This document shows, piece by piece, positions 1 through 8,808 of a DNA stretch of 64,000 nucleotides. This DNA is from Chryseobacterium sp. FH1 (GTDB lineage: Bacteria > Bacteroidota > Bacteroidia > Flavobacteriales > Weeksellaceae): NCBI RefSeq assembly GCF_000735135.1, contig NZ_JPLZ01000002.1, forward strand, positions 474,317 through 538,316, read 5' to 3'. The notes under the pieces are model-generated. The model was not told the DNA's origin. It worked only from the letters and a program-made list of their open reading frames with translations, and ran no database searches. Made by a program: the position numbers and the translations under genes. The first letter of the stretch is position 1, and every line of letters starts with the position of its first letter.

Positions 1-434
1 CTGCAAGTGTAGAAATTGCAGGTAAAACTGGAACAACGCAGAAAAACTCAGATGGATGGTTTGTAGGAATCGTTCCAAAACTAGCGACTGACGTTTGGGT
101 TGGTTGGGAAGACAGAGCAACGCACTTTTGGAGCACAGGCGAAGGACAAGGAGCGAAAATGGGACTTCCAATTTGGGCAATCTATATGAAAAAGGTCTTT
201 GCAGATAAAGCTTTAAATATTCTCCCTGAGGACAAATTCATCAAACCAGCCAACTGGACAGGAAGTTGTTCCGACCTCAATAATCTAAGAAATGGATACG
301 GCGACGAAGGCGGATTGCAATCCATCGACGAGCTGAAAAATCCAACACAGATTGTACCAGAAAAACCCGTGAAGAAAGAAGATCATTCCAATGAGACACT
401 TAATTCTGGAGAAGATATAGATTTTAATAAATAA
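1..434 (+). CDS. Class A penicillin-binding protein (PBP1A-like), 3' end only
   Basis: The reading frame is already open at base 3 and gives the last 143 residues of a bifunctional murein synthase. The transpeptidase KTG box (KTGTT) is encoded at about bases 24-38, followed by the usual DGWFVG and VWVGW segments of the class A PBP transpeptidase fold. The glycosyltransferase domain and the SxxK active-site serine lie upstream of the window. The C-terminal tail is charged and ends in an acidic stretch. In this family the enzyme is anchored by an N-terminal helix and polymerises and cross-links peptidoglycan in the periplasm. An intrinsic terminator follows 6 bp after the stop, so this is the last gene of its transcript. 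The class is clear; the exact paralogue (PBP1A or PBP1B type) cannot be decided from the C-terminus. Confidence 0.9.
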   Translation, partial: ASVEIAGKTGTTQKNSDGWFVGIVPKLATDVWVGWEDRATHFWSTGEGQGAKMGLPIWAIYMKKVFADKALNILPEDKFIKPANWTGSCSDLNNLRNGYGDEGGLQSIDELKNPTQIVPEKPVKKEDHSNETLNSGEDIDFNK

Positions 435-440
435 AAATAT

Positions 441-467
441 AACCCGCATTTCTGATGCGGGTTTTTT
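441..467 (+). terminator. Intrinsic terminator after the PBP gene
   Basis: A perfect 9-bp stem (AACCCGCAT, 441-449, with 455-463) has a 5-base loop and is followed by a run of T to 467. It directly follows the PBP stop codon and sits just before the selO start. Confidence 0.9.
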
Positions 468-473
468 GTAAAT

Positions 474-2015
474 ATGAAACTCAATCTCATTACTCAAAAA
501 TATACGACGCTTTTTCCAGGTGACTTTTCTGGGAATACGATGCAAAGACAAACGCCCGACGTGATGTTTTGCACCGTCAAACCTGCCGATTTTGAAACGA
601 CGGAATTGATTGACTTTAATGAAAATCTTGCCGAAGAAATTGGACTTGGGAAAATTGAAAATCAAACAGATAAAGATTTTCTCTCGGCTCAAAATCTTCC
701 AGAAAATGTTCAGACTTATGCAACAGCGTATGCAGGTCATCAATTCGGAAATTGGGCTGGGCAATTGGGCGATGGAAGAGCAATCTATGCTGGTGAAATC
801 CAAAATGGAAATCATCAAACCGAAATCCAATGGAAAGGCGCCGGAGCAACACCTTATTCCAGAACTGCCGACGGACGGGCTGTTCTCCGTTCCTCGATTA
901 GGGAATATCTGATGAGTGAAGCGATGTTTTATCTCGGCGTTCCAACAACCCGTGCTTTGAGCCTTTCCAAAACGGGCGAAGATGTGATTCGTGATATTCA
1001 ATATTCTGGAAATCCGCAAAAGGAGCAAGGCGCAGTTGTGGTGAGAACCGCTGAGTCTTTTCTCAGATTCGGACATTTTGAATTGTTGTCGGCCAGAAAG
1101 CAAGGGGATTTGTTGAAGCAATTGGCGGATTACGCGATTGAAAATTTCTTCCCCGAAGTTTCCTCAGAAAATAATCCAACAAAATACATCGATTGGTTCC
1201 AAGCCATTTGCGACAGAACTTTGAAAATGATCATTGATTGGTATCGCGTCGGATTCGTTCACGGTGTGATGAACACAGATAATATGTCAATTCTCGGTTT
1301 GACCATTGATTATGGGCCTTATTCTATGATGGATGGATATGATTTGGAATTTACGCCAAACACCACAGATTTGCCGGGAAGGCGATATGCTTTTGGGAAA
1401 CAAGGTCAGATTTCACATTGGAACTTGGCAACTCTGGCGAATGCGATTTTTCCTTTGATTGATAATGCTGAGGTTTTAGAAAAGATCTTAGATGATTTCG
1501 GCAAGCAATTTTGGGTGAAACACGATAATATGCTGGCGGACAAATTTGGTTTTGATGAGGTTTTGGCTGAAGATGAAAAGTTTTTCACCGAATGGCAACA
1601 GATGATGCAGGATTTGAATCTCGATTACACCTTATTTTTCCAACAGCTGGAAAAACCAACTTCTGAAATTAAGACCGAAGATTTCAAAGATTGTTTTTAC
1701 CGAAATCTAAATGAAATTGAATTAAAAAAATTATCAGATTTCATCGAAAAATATCAAACGAGAAAACTTAAAAATAATATTTCAGAAAAAGAATCTTTAG
1801 ACTTAATGTCCGAAACAAATCCGAAATTCATTCTTAGAAATTATCTCTTGTATGAGGCGATTCAGGATGCGGAAAATGAGAATTATGAAATGTTCTTCAA
1901 ACTGAAAAAAGCTTTGGAAAATCCTTACGAAAATTTTTTTCCGGAGTTCAATAAAAAGCGACCTTCGAAGTATGATAATCAGACGGGAAGCAGTCAGTTG
2001 TCTTGTAGTTCTTAG
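474..2015 (+). CDS. selO: SelO family protein adenylyltransferase (AMPylase)
   Basis: This 513-residue protein is a full-length SelO/YdiU pseudokinase-fold enzyme. The family transfers AMP from ATP to hydroxyl side chains of proteins and is linked to redox stress. Visible hallmarks are QLGDGRA near residue 97, KGAGATPYSR near 121, GRAVLRSSIREYL near 134, and NTDNMSI near 268. D269, N270 and D279 have the spacing of the catalytic and metal-binding residues described for bacterial SelO. The C-terminus ends in CSS: the cysteine third from the end occupies the position of selenocysteine in animal SelO, and no second cysteine sits three residues earlier. It begins 7 bp after the upstream terminator, so it probably has its own promoter hidden in the previous gene. 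A toxin-antitoxin-like pair follows in the same direction. Confidence 0.95.
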   Translation: MKLNLITQKYTTLFPGDFSGNTMQRQTPDVMFCTVKPADFETTELIDFNENLAEEIGLGKIENQTDKDFLSAQNLPENVQTYATAYAGHQFGNWAGQLGDGRAIYAGEIQNGNHQTEIQWKGAGATPYSRTADGRAVLRSSIREYLMSEAMFYLGVPTTRALSLSKTGEDVIRDIQYSGNPQKEQGAVVVRTAESFLRFGHFELLSARKQGDLLKQLADYAIENFFPEVSSENNPTKYIDWFQAICDRTLKMIIDWYRVGFVHGVMNTDNMSILGLTIDYGPYSMMDGYDLEFTPNTTDLPGRRYAFGKQGQISHWNLATLANAIFPLIDNAEVLEKILDDFGKQFWVKHDNMLADKFGFDEVLAEDEKFFTEWQQMMQDLNLDYTLFFQQLEKPTSEIKTEDFKDCFYRNLNEIELKKLSDFIEKYQTRKLKNNISEKESLDLMSETNPKFILRNYLLYEAIQDAENENYEMFFKLKKALENPYENFFPEFNKKRPSKYDNQTGSSQLSCSS

Positions 2016-2065
2016 TTGGTTTATGACTTTTTGCATCTGGCTTTTAGCTTCAAACGATGTTTTTA

Positions 2066-2092
2066 TTGGTTGTAAATAATTTTCTATCTTTG
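2066..2092 (+). promoter_or_regulatory. Predicted Bacteroidetes promoter of the toxin-antitoxin-like pair
   Basis: A -7 box TATCTTTG (2085-2092) matches TAnnTTTG exactly, with TTG triplets at 2066-2068 and 2070-2072 as possible -33 boxes. It lies about 20 bp upstream of the first small gene's ATG at 2114. Confidence 0.5.
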
Positions 2093-2113
2093 TTGTAATC
2101 AATCTTTAACACA

Positions 2114-2311
2114 ATGAATTTAGCATCCGAAAAAAGTGAAATCATCAAGTGGATTAATTCTTTGGAAAGTCCAACTGTGATTGAAGAAATTAATAAAATC
2201 AGAAACAAAAAAACTTTTGATTTTGAGAAAGAATGGCAGGAAGGAATTACGATTTCTGAAGCTAGAAAGAAATCTTCTGACTTTATAAAATCTTTGAGTT
2301 GGAAGAAATAA
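2114..2311 (+). CDS. Small antitoxin-like protein of a putative type II TA pair
   Basis: This 65-residue charged, helical-looking protein starts at an ATG about 20 bp after a consensus -7 box. It contains a segment FEKEWQEGITISEARKKS in the C-terminal half, of the sort seen in short antitoxins that wrap around RelE/ParE toxins. No DNA-binding ribbon-helix-helix or HTH can be named with confidence. Its last 13 bases overlap the next gene, which reads in a different frame; tight translational coupling of this kind is typical of type II toxin-antitoxin operons. The assignment is inferred mainly from size, order and overlap. A simple hypothetical protein remains possible. Confidence 0.5.
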   Translation: MNLASEKSEIIKWINSLESPTVIEEINKIRNKKTFDFEKEWQEGITISEARKKSSDFIKSLSWKK

Positions 2312-2622
2312 CTGTTATACTTCGGAAGAATGTCACAGATTATTTGGAAGAACTTATTTTTATTTTATATGGAAATGAATATTTTGGATTTGAAAGTGAT
2401 GCAGAAGAGTATGTTCAAAAAATTTATGATTTCATAGAATACAATCTTCCAATTTTTCCCTTCAAGAAAACGCCTGAAAATCTATCCCAACTCGGCTCGA
2501 AATATATTTTCTACAAAGCCAATCATACGACGACTTGGTATATTTTCTTTGAAAATGTGGAGAATCGTTACATCGTTACTTTTATTACCAATAGCCATTC
2601 TGAGATTGTTCAGCATCTTTAG
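2299..2622 (+). CDS. RelE/ParE-like toxin candidate
   Basis: This 107-residue protein resembles RelE/ParE-superfamily toxins. Its C-terminal half has the pattern SKYIFYKANHTTTWYIFF followed by a strand-rich end (RYIVTFITNS), which fits the conserved beta-sheet of that fold, after two N-terminal helices. The family acts as an mRNA interferase or a gyrase poison; which one cannot be told here. No ATG is available in frame. The best start is TTG at 2299, overlapping the upstream small gene by 13 bases. A non-ATG start would keep toxin output low relative to antitoxin, but this is inference. No terminator is evident before the next gene. Confidence 0.55.
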   Translation: MEEITVILRKNVTDYLEELIFILYGNEYFGFESDAEEYVQKIYDFIEYNLPIFPFKKTPENLSQLGSKYIFYKANHTTTWYIFFENVENRYIVTFITNSHSEIVQHL

Positions 2623-2646
2623 TAGTCCAAACGTAAATCATTTTTC

Positions 2647-2654
2647 TATTTTTG
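2647..2654 (+). promoter_or_regulatory. Predicted -7 box upstream of the membrane protein at 2671
   Basis: TATTTTTG (2647-2654) matches TAnnTTTG. Transcription would begin near 2661, only about 10 bases before the TTG start, giving a near-leaderless message. No clear -33 box was found. Confidence 0.4.
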
Positions 2655-2670
2655 CAAAAATATCTCAAGT

Positions 2671-3948
2671 TTGAAACTGCTGAACAAAATCTCATCCTTT
2701 CTGAAAATCATTTTTCCATCCACCAAAACAGAAGCTTTCATTTTTCTGTTTTTCGTGGTAGTTTATGGTGCTAATGCGTGGTTTATCGCGGACAATTTCA
2801 GTATAATTTACGACGATAGAATTCCGTGGGATGGTTATTTCAGTTTTGATAACAGGGCAATTGTCCAGACTGGTGGCGGTTTCGAGAGACATCCGCTTTC
2901 CAATTATTTCTTTGATGTCGTGCGTGATTTTGCATTGTGGATTTCGGGTAATCGCTACAATTCGGAGTTTCGATTGGTTTTGGCTTTGTTATCGACGATT
3001 GTGATTAGTTTGGCCAATGTTCAGATTTTCAAATATTTGAACAACATCATCCAACTTCCGCTGAAAATCAGTTTGTTGGTCTTGGCTTTCTATGGATTGT
3101 TTGTGACCAATATCTTGTTGAGCTTCACGCCGGAGACTTACACTTACACCCTGCTTTTCCTTTCGGTTTTCAATTATTATTCAGCGAAGAAAATTAATGA
3201 AGATAAAACGATTTCGTTCGGCGCATCCATTCTGGGTTCGGTTTTCATCGGTGGTTTGACGATCACGAACATTGTCAAAGTGTATATTCCATTTTTGTTT
3301 GAGAAAAAAATCTTCTGGAACTGGAAAAAAATTGGAATCGCTGTTGCGAAGATTGCGACTTCGGTTGGTGTTTTTGTGCTTTTATTTTTATTGAGATTGG
3401 ATTTTAATTTCCAGAATTTCCTCAACAAAACCGGCGAGCAATACGACAAATTCTCAAAACCGAAAGTCACGCCACTGTGGGATATGATCTCTTCTTGGTT
3501 TCTGGGCGGGAATATTTTGTTCTCGAATTATGAGATCAGGGATTATCACAACAAGGACAAAACCTTTTACTACAAAGCTTTGTTTATGGATGTTTATTCG
3601 TCCTTTGTTCCTTATCTTTTCGTTGGAATTATTTTGTTGATGATCATTTGGGCTGTTTTCAAAAATCACAAAAACAAGTTGGTTTGGATCCTCGTTATCA
3701 CATTTTTGTTTGATGTTTTGATTCATTGTGTTTTGAAATTCGGTCTTCACACATCTTATATTTACGGCGGACATTTCGTTTTTGTTTATCCGTTGTTGAT
3801 TGGCTGGCTCTTTTTCAGCTTTAAAGAAAAGAAACTTCCAATGACATTTTTATACGGCATCTTATTGATTCTGACCGTTTATCTTGGCTTTACCAATTTT
3901 TACAGAATGTCCGAGTTTTACCAATTCCTCGAAACTTATTACCGATAA
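2671..3948 (+). CDS. Polytopic membrane protein, possibly GT-C-like (DUF6080-type)
   Basis: This 425-residue protein has roughly ten hydrophobic segments spread over its length. An acidic extracytoplasmic loop after the first segment (FSIIYDDRIPWDGYFSFDN, residues about 44-62) is reminiscent of the loop carrying catalytic acids in GT-C glycosyltransferases. I recall similar flavobacterial proteins being filed as DUF6080, but no function is established. The start is TTG at 2671, since no in-frame ATG lies near and a -7 box sits just upstream. A bidirectional terminator separates it from the convergent T9SS gene. It probably forms a single-gene transcript. A transporter is an alternative reading. 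Confidence 0.65.
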   Translation: MKLLNKISSFLKIIFPSTKTEAFIFLFFVVVYGANAWFIADNFSIIYDDRIPWDGYFSFDNRAIVQTGGGFERHPLSNYFFDVVRDFALWISGNRYNSEFRLVLALLSTIVISLANVQIFKYLNNIIQLPLKISLLVLAFYGLFVTNILLSFTPETYTYTLLFLSVFNYYSAKKINEDKTISFGASILGSVFIGGLTITNIVKVYIPFLFEKKIFWNWKKIGIAVAKIATSVGVFVLLFLLRLDFNFQNFLNKTGEQYDKFSKPKVTPLWDMISSWFLGGNILFSNYEIRDYHNKDKTFYYKALFMDVYSSFVPYLFVGIILLMIIWAVFKNHKNKLVWILVITFLFDVLIHCVLKFGLHTSYIYGGHFVFVYPLLIGWLFFSFKEKKLPMTFLYGILLILTVYLGFTNFYRMSEFYQFLETYYR

Positions 3949-3949
3949 A

Positions 3950-3981
3950 AAAAGCGACCCAGAAATTTCTGAATCGCTTTT
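3950..3981. terminator. Bidirectional terminator between convergent genes
   Basis: The arms AAAAGCGA (3950-3957) and TCGCTTTT (3974-3981) enclose a second palindrome, CAGAAATTTCTG (3960-3971). A-rich and T-rich flanks allow termination in both directions, for the membrane protein gene and for the minus-strand T9SS gene. Confidence 0.8.
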
Positions 3982-4005
3982 GAATATAAATTAAAACTAT
4001 GAGAA

Positions 4006-6333
4006 TTAGTTCTTGATGATTTTCTTGGTAATCGCTTTTCCGTTTTCCGGCTGGATTGTCAAGAAGTAAACACCAGTGTTCAAGTTTGAAATGTTGATGC
4101 TGGATTTGTTCTCAGTCGATAGCAACATTTGCCCAGAGGCGTTGTACAAGCTCGCTTTGAACTTCGATACACCTTTTTCCAGTTTGATGTTAATGAAGTC
4201 TTTGGTCGGATTTGGATAGATACTGATTCCAGATTTTAGGTTTTCAAGGTCAGCATTTCCTAAAACTTCAAGATTGATTTTGTCTTTCAAAATTCCCAAA
4301 GACTGCGACGTAAGATAAACTTCCACATTCGTATTATCAATAAATCTTACCGCTCCAGCAAGCACAATCGTGTTGAAATAGTTTGTAGATGCTTTTTCCG
4401 TCCAAGTATTTCCGTTGTTGCTTGTGTAAATCACTTTTGGAAGTGTATCAAGGTAAGAATATCCGATGGCTACGATCTGTCCATTTTGCTTGGTAGAATG
4501 TTCTACTTTCTGTACCATTCCGTTGTAGATCTTCGTCCAGTTGTTTCCGCCGTCAAGTGAGGTATAGATTCCGTTTGAAGAGGCAATTGTGTATTGATCC
4601 AAATTCAATGGATTCTGAGTCAGTTCCAAAACAATATTTGGTAGAGTCAAATCCTCCAGACCGTTGGTGATCTCTGTCCAGTTTGTTCCGCTGTCGGTCG
4701 TTTTGTAGATTTTGTGTCCAACAGTAACCAGGATTTCGTTGGCGTTATTTTTACTGGATTTGATGCCATAAATATAATCATCACTGTAGGGCAAATTAAT
4801 AAACTCCGTCTGAACATCTTCCGGATTTGAAAAATTGACTTTGATCAATGATGCATTCACCCCGTTGAAAGTCGCCAACCAAGCGATTTTTGGATTTGCA
4901 GAATCAGTTTCTGCCGAGGTGAATCCTGTGTCGTAAGTCGTATAGATTGGCGTTTTGTTCACACCATAATCATCACTCACATTGATCGTGTTTCCCATAA
5001 AAGATGAATCAAACGTGTAAACTCTCCCAGCGTAATCTTTGTCCACGTGTACCAATCCAATCTGTCCTCCCATTGGTGATTCGTTCAATGGATAAACACT
5101 GATCGGGTTTTCTTCGTTGGTTTCCAGATTTTTAAGTGTGTAGCCGTACTGCACGCCATACATCAATTTATCGGCTCCGTTGTCATTGATGACATTCAGA
5201 TTTCCCATTCCGATGAAGAAAGGATTTTTGATTGTTGATAATGTGATGCCTTTATCCGATGAAAATTTAGGATAACGATTGTTGGCAATCATCAAATTAT
5301 TCGAATTGAATGGATCAAAAGAAGCGTTGATGCCATAGAAATAAGAATGTCCGTCATTTAGTCCATCGTGTTCTGTCGTGGTCCAGGTGCTTCCGCCATT
5401 GGTGGTTACAGCGATTCTGTCATCGGCCAAAACCAAAACGTGGTTGCTGTCATTTGGATTAATGTGAATCTTCGGTACATTTTTCAATCCGAAACTACTG
5501 TCAGACCAAGTGATTTGTGTCTGCTCCGTCCAAGTTGCGCCTCCGTCTGTAGATTTGTAAACTGCCTGATGCTGGTCTAGATAAGTCCATAGAACGCCTG
5601 TTCCAACATAGATCACATCACTGTTGTTTGGGTCGATGTCCATAGATTGCAAGATGAGACCGTTCAAAGTTTCCGTCCAAGTTGCGCCACCATCTGTCGA
5701 TTTGAAGAATCCGCCATCTTCATTCCCTGCTCCGCCATTGCGCACGATGTACAGGTTTTGAGGATTTTTGGGATCCATCATTGCATCATTCAGGATGACA
5801 CTTTCGTGATCGGTTCCGTCATAGACTTTTTCCCAAGAGCTTCCACCGTTGTTTGTTTTGAAGAACTTATCTTGGTCGCCACTCGTTAAGATTGTCGCAG
5901 TGTTCATATTTCCATTATCCAAAAGAGAATAATTTTTAATGGCGAAAACAGCTTCGTACATCGGAATGTTGATTTCTTTGATGATTGTTTTTGATTGCAG
6001 GTCAAAAACTGCGACCTTGTTCATAGTGCTTCCCCCGCCGTAATATTCGATGAAGCTTAATGCTGTTCCGTTATTCGTAAGACGCATTTCCTGTATTGCT
6101 GGTGCCCATTCCGGATCGGGAAGTGTGTAGAGCACATTCCAAGTTAGGCCATTGTCGGTAGAGACCAAAATGTGTGAACCAATGTAGCTGGTTGCGTAGA
6201 TTTTGTTTGGAGTCGTTTTGTCATAAGCAAAATTCCTCATCATTCCATAGTCCGGATTTCCTGCAAAACCTACTTGCGAAAAGCAAAGCTGTACAAACAA
6301 GATGAAAAATAAAGTAAAAGTTGTTTTCTTCAT
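4006..6333 (-). CDS. Secreted BNR/sortilin-repeat protein with type A T9SS sorting domain
   Basis: This 775-residue protein begins with a Sec signal peptide (MKKTTFTLFFILFVQLCFSQ). At least eight Asp-box motifs of the form S/T-x-D/N-G-G-x-T/S-W follow at irregular spacing, for example STDGGATW twice and TTNGGSTW. These indicate a beta-propeller of the BNR/VPS10 type, as in exo-alpha-sialidase-like and photosystem-stability-factor-like repeats. The last 80 or so residues form a type A T9SS sorting domain: an ISIYPNPTKDFINI segment, a LYNASGQ turn, an NLNTGVYFLTI segment and a basic KKIIKN end. The protein should be secreted across the outer membrane and have its tail removed or attached to lipopolysaccharide. 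Catalytic function is not evident; a glycan- or protein-binding propeller is likely. Confidence 0.9.
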   Translation of the reverse strand: MKKTTFTLFFILFVQLCFSQVGFAGNPDYGMMRNFAYDKTTPNKIYATSYIGSHILVSTDNGLTWNVLYTLPDPEWAPAIQEMRLTNNGTALSFIEYYGGGSTMNKVAVFDLQSKTIIKEINIPMYEAVFAIKNYSLLDNGNMNTATILTSGDQDKFFKTNNGGSSWEKVYDGTDHESVILNDAMMDPKNPQNLYIVRNGGAGNEDGGFFKSTDGGATWTETLNGLILQSMDIDPNNSDVIYVGTGVLWTYLDQHQAVYKSTDGGATWTEQTQITWSDSSFGLKNVPKIHINPNDSNHVLVLADDRIAVTTNGGSTWTTTEHDGLNDGHSYFYGINASFDPFNSNNLMIANNRYPKFSSDKGITLSTIKNPFFIGMGNLNVINDNGADKLMYGVQYGYTLKNLETNEENPISVYPLNESPMGGQIGLVHVDKDYAGRVYTFDSSFMGNTINVSDDYGVNKTPIYTTYDTGFTSAETDSANPKIAWLATFNGVNASLIKVNFSNPEDVQTEFINLPYSDDYIYGIKSSKNNANEILVTVGHKIYKTTDSGTNWTEITNGLEDLTLPNIVLELTQNPLNLDQYTIASSNGIYTSLDGGNNWTKIYNGMVQKVEHSTKQNGQIVAIGYSYLDTLPKVIYTSNNGNTWTEKASTNYFNTIVLAGAVRFIDNTNVEVYLTSQSLGILKDKINLEVLGNADLENLKSGISIYPNPTKDFINIKLEKGVSKFKASLYNASGQMLLSTENKSSINISNLNTGVYFLTIQPENGKAITKKIIKN

Positions 6334-6357
6334 ATCAAATTAGATTTAATTGTTGTA

Positions 6358-6365
6358 CAAATATA
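6358..6365 (-). promoter_or_regulatory. Predicted -7 box for the BNR/T9SS gene
   Basis: Read on the minus strand the sequence is TATATTTG, an exact TAnnTTTG match, about 25 bp before the ATG at 6333. Confidence 0.4.
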
Positions 6366-6438
6366 TTTTCGTATTCGTAGCAACTATTGTAGATGACAAG
6401 AATAAACAGGACTTATGCAGAAAAAACGTGACATTTTT

Positions 6439-8046
6439 CTATATGCTTGATAGATACGCATATAAATCGTTGGAATTTTCCAAGTTCAGTTTTTTGGAAA
6501 TCCTTTCTTTTCGTTTTCTGCACGCTTCGATTGTGATGTTGAAGATGGAGGCGATCTCTTTGGTGGAGAGATTCATATAGATGTAGGAAATGTAGCGGAT
6601 GTCATTCAAAGTCAAATCATTGTGTCTTTCTTTTAATGAAGTGACAAATTTGCTGTTGATTTCCTGAAAATGGTTGAGGAAATCGTCGCTGTTGTCTTCC
6701 TTGGAGAGGACTTCTTTCAATTGGTCGAGTTGTTTTGCCAACAAAGGATTGGTCAACATTTCAGGACGCTCTTTCAATCGGCGGATGTAATCTTCGATCT
6801 TGTCGTTTTTCTGAGCAAGGTGGATGGCGTTGGCCACGATTTTCCGGTTTCTATTCTCGAGTTCGTTTTTTAGTTTTTCTTTTTCCAGAAGCGCATCGGT
6901 TTCTTTTTCCTTGATTTGTTTCTCCAGAAGCAAAGTGTAGTTTTCCTTATTCTTAAGTTCCAGAGCGATGATTTTCTCATTGCTCTCAGCAAGTCTTCTC
7001 TTTTGTCTGTTTTTCGAAAGATAACCTCGAAACAGCCAAAGAATCAAGGCTACGACGGCGATCCAAAATCCGATGATGTAGAATTTTAATTTTTTCTCAT
7101 TGTTCAATTCCTTTTGAGAATCCTGAAGTTTCATTTTGATCTCGCTGTTTTGATACATCGCTTTGTTTTGTATCGCATTCAAAGAGTCTTTTACCACAAG
7201 CACAGAATCTTTGTATTGGAGTGACTTTCTGTAATCGCCTCCAAAAAAGTAATTGTCAGAAAACCGATTGTAGATATCCGTCATATTGTTGTAGTTCAGA
7301 TTCTCCTTTTGCGCTTGTCTGATCAGTGCAAGTGCTTTTTCCTTGTCTTTTTTATCCTCATAAACTTGGGATAATATCAAAAGCGCAGAAACCTTATGAT
7401 CATTATATTCGGGTGTGTTGAGTTTATCGATTAAAGGATTGAGAATCGCGAGAGTTTTTGCATAATCTTTTCGCTCCATAGCATTTTTGGCTTCAGCAAT
7501 ATCAAGCGCTCTTTGAATATCGAATTTTGCAAGCGGTCTGGAGACGGAAATGTAATAGGAGGCTTTGTCCAGCTCTTTGGTCGTGTTGTAAAGTTCAGAT
7601 AGATTGGCGGAATACAAAGAAATTCCAATCGTGTCCTTGTTCGCAACAGCAAGGTCGTAAGCTCTTTTCTGATGTTTTTCGGATTCTTTGTACTTTCCTT
7701 GTCGCAGATAGACCAGTGCAATATTGTTAAGAACGGACATTTCCCGATCGCTGTCCAGATGTTTGAGCGCAATTGTATAGGCTTCGAGGTAATAATCCAA
7801 GGCCTCGCTGTAATCCAGCATTTGATAATAATTGAGACCGATGCAATTGGTGGAAATGAATTGCTGTTCGTACCAATTATTTTGCTCAGAAATGCTTTTG
7901 GCTTCGGTAAATAATTCTAAAGACGCTGTGTGCTTTTTCTGATATAGAGCTTCTATTCCTTTGGATATCAATTCATCACAACGTTTTTTCGAAGTGTCAC
8001 TTTGCAACACAGAAAGTAGAACGACAATGGAGAGCAGAAACTTCAT
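6439..8046 (-). CDS. TPR-repeat membrane protein with cytoplasmic LuxR-type HTH
   Basis: This 535-residue protein has an N-terminal signal-like segment and then several tetratricopeptide repeats (about residues 25-290), for example NNIALVYLRQGKYKESEKHQ. One transmembrane helix lies near residues 318-338 (FYIIGFWIAVVALILWLF). It is followed by a long coiled coil rich in E, K and L, and by a C-terminal helix-turn-helix (LSTKEIASIFNITIEACRKR). The design is that of Bacteroidetes one-component regulators that sense in the periplasm and bind DNA in the cytoplasm. Targets are unknown; it lies next to a T9SS cargo gene in the same orientation. A broken relative with the same architecture lies at 39980-41549. 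Confidence 0.85.
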   Translation of the reverse strand: MKFLLSIVVLLSVLQSDTSKKRCDELISKGIEALYQKKHTASLELFTEAKSISEQNNWYEQQFISTNCIGLNYYQMLDYSEALDYYLEAYTIALKHLDSDREMSVLNNIALVYLRQGKYKESEKHQKRAYDLAVANKDTIGISLYSANLSELYNTTKELDKASYYISVSRPLAKFDIQRALDIAEAKNAMERKDYAKTLAILNPLIDKLNTPEYNDHKVSALLILSQVYEDKKDKEKALALIRQAQKENLNYNNMTDIYNRFSDNYFFGGDYRKSLQYKDSVLVVKDSLNAIQNKAMYQNSEIKMKLQDSQKELNNEKKLKFYIIGFWIAVVALILWLFRGYLSKNRQKRRLAESNEKIIALELKNKENYTLLLEKQIKEKETDALLEKEKLKNELENRNRKIVANAIHLAQKNDKIEDYIRRLKERPEMLTNPLLAKQLDQLKEVLSKEDNSDDFLNHFQEINSKFVTSLKERHNDLTLNDIRYISYIYMNLSTKEIASIFNITIEACRKRKERISKKLNLENSNDLYAYLSSI

Positions 8047-8130
8047 AAGGGTTTAGACTAAAACTAATTGCAAAGTAAAATTAATTTAAATAATTGATTT
8101 GATGAAGTGGTGTATTTTCCAATCAGACAT

Positions 8131-8155
8131 AAAAAAACCGGAACTGAATCCGGTT
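8131..8155 (-). terminator. Intrinsic terminator after the SPOR gene
   Basis: On the minus strand, the stem AACCGGA/TCCGGTT (8149-8155 with 8136-8142) is followed by a run of T (plus-strand A run 8131-8137). It lies about 14 bp beyond the stop of the SPOR-domain gene. Confidence 0.8.
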
Positions 8156-8168
8156 GATCTATTGTTTT

Positions 8169-8678
8169 CTATTTTGCCTCCACGCAGAACACAGCGTAAG
8201 GAATCACTTTGGCAGACGGATAAACTTTTTTGATGTTTCGAAGGTCGTCCGATGCACTTTGGGAAGAGAAGTAACTTCCGGCTAATATTTTGTAATTAGG
8301 TCTTAGCGATGCATCTTTCTCCACTTTCAGGTTTCTGAAATTATTTCTGAACTCTGTGCTTATTTTGGTTGCCTCTTCATTGCTTTTTACAATAACAACT
8401 TGAATCTTATAACCCATAATTTTCGGGTTTTTTCTGCAAATCTCAGCATTTGTAAGCTCTCGGTTGGCTACCAAAACTTTTGGTGGAACTTTTACAGGAG
8501 CCCCGGCATTCCTGTCACATTTGTCTTCTATCTTTTCCAAAGCATCATTTACACGTTCGTCTAAGGCGAAGGAAAGCTCAGTTCCAGACAGCGTGTCTTT
8601 CTTTACAACGTATTGAGCATCAATTTGGTAAAAAGAGAACACCGTTGCGATTATGAAAAGCTTAAGCAAATTATTCAT
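8169..8678 (-). CDS. Exported SPOR-domain protein
   Basis: This 169-residue protein has an N-terminal signal sequence (MNNLLKLFIIATVFSFYQIDA). Its C-terminal 75 residues match the SPOR fold: a first strand (GYKIQVVIVKSNEEA), a helix with charged residues, a second strand (YKILAGSYFS) and a closing helix/strand ending VIPYAVFCV. SPOR domains bind denuded peptidoglycan glycan strands at division sites. Four cysteines are spread through the mature protein. It has its own strong promoter and terminator, so it is probably monocistronic and unrelated in function to the divergent act operon. Confidence 0.8.
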   Translation of the reverse strand: MNNLLKLFIIATVFSFYQIDAQYVVKKDTLSGTELSFALDERVNDALEKIEDKCDRNAGAPVKVPPKVLVANRELTNAEICRKNPKIMGYKIQVVIVKSNEEATKISTEFRNNFRNLKVEKDASLRPNYKILAGSYFSSQSASDDLRNIKKVYPSAKVIPYAVFCVEAK

Positions 8679-8695
8679 TTAATATTTATTTTTAG

Positions 8696-8726
8696 CAAAT
8701 TTAAAATAAATTGGATGAAACGCAAA
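8696..8726 (-). promoter_or_regulatory. Predicted full promoter of the SPOR-domain gene
   Basis: On the minus strand a -33 TTTG (8723-8726) and a -7 TAAATTTG (8696-8703) are separated by 19 bp, the ideal Bacteroidetes spacing, 18 bp before the ATG at 8678. Confidence 0.6.
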
Positions 8727-8808
8727 CTATGTTATTTAGAACAATTACAAATTAATTAGAATTGACAAAAACCATCCGATAAGGTCGTCTTAATTTTTGT
8801 TAAAGTGC

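Noticed and set aside
285-1121. A 278-codon open frame on the minus strand
   Set aside because: It is antisense to selO and the end of the PBP gene. The translation has no recognisable family features and no start context.
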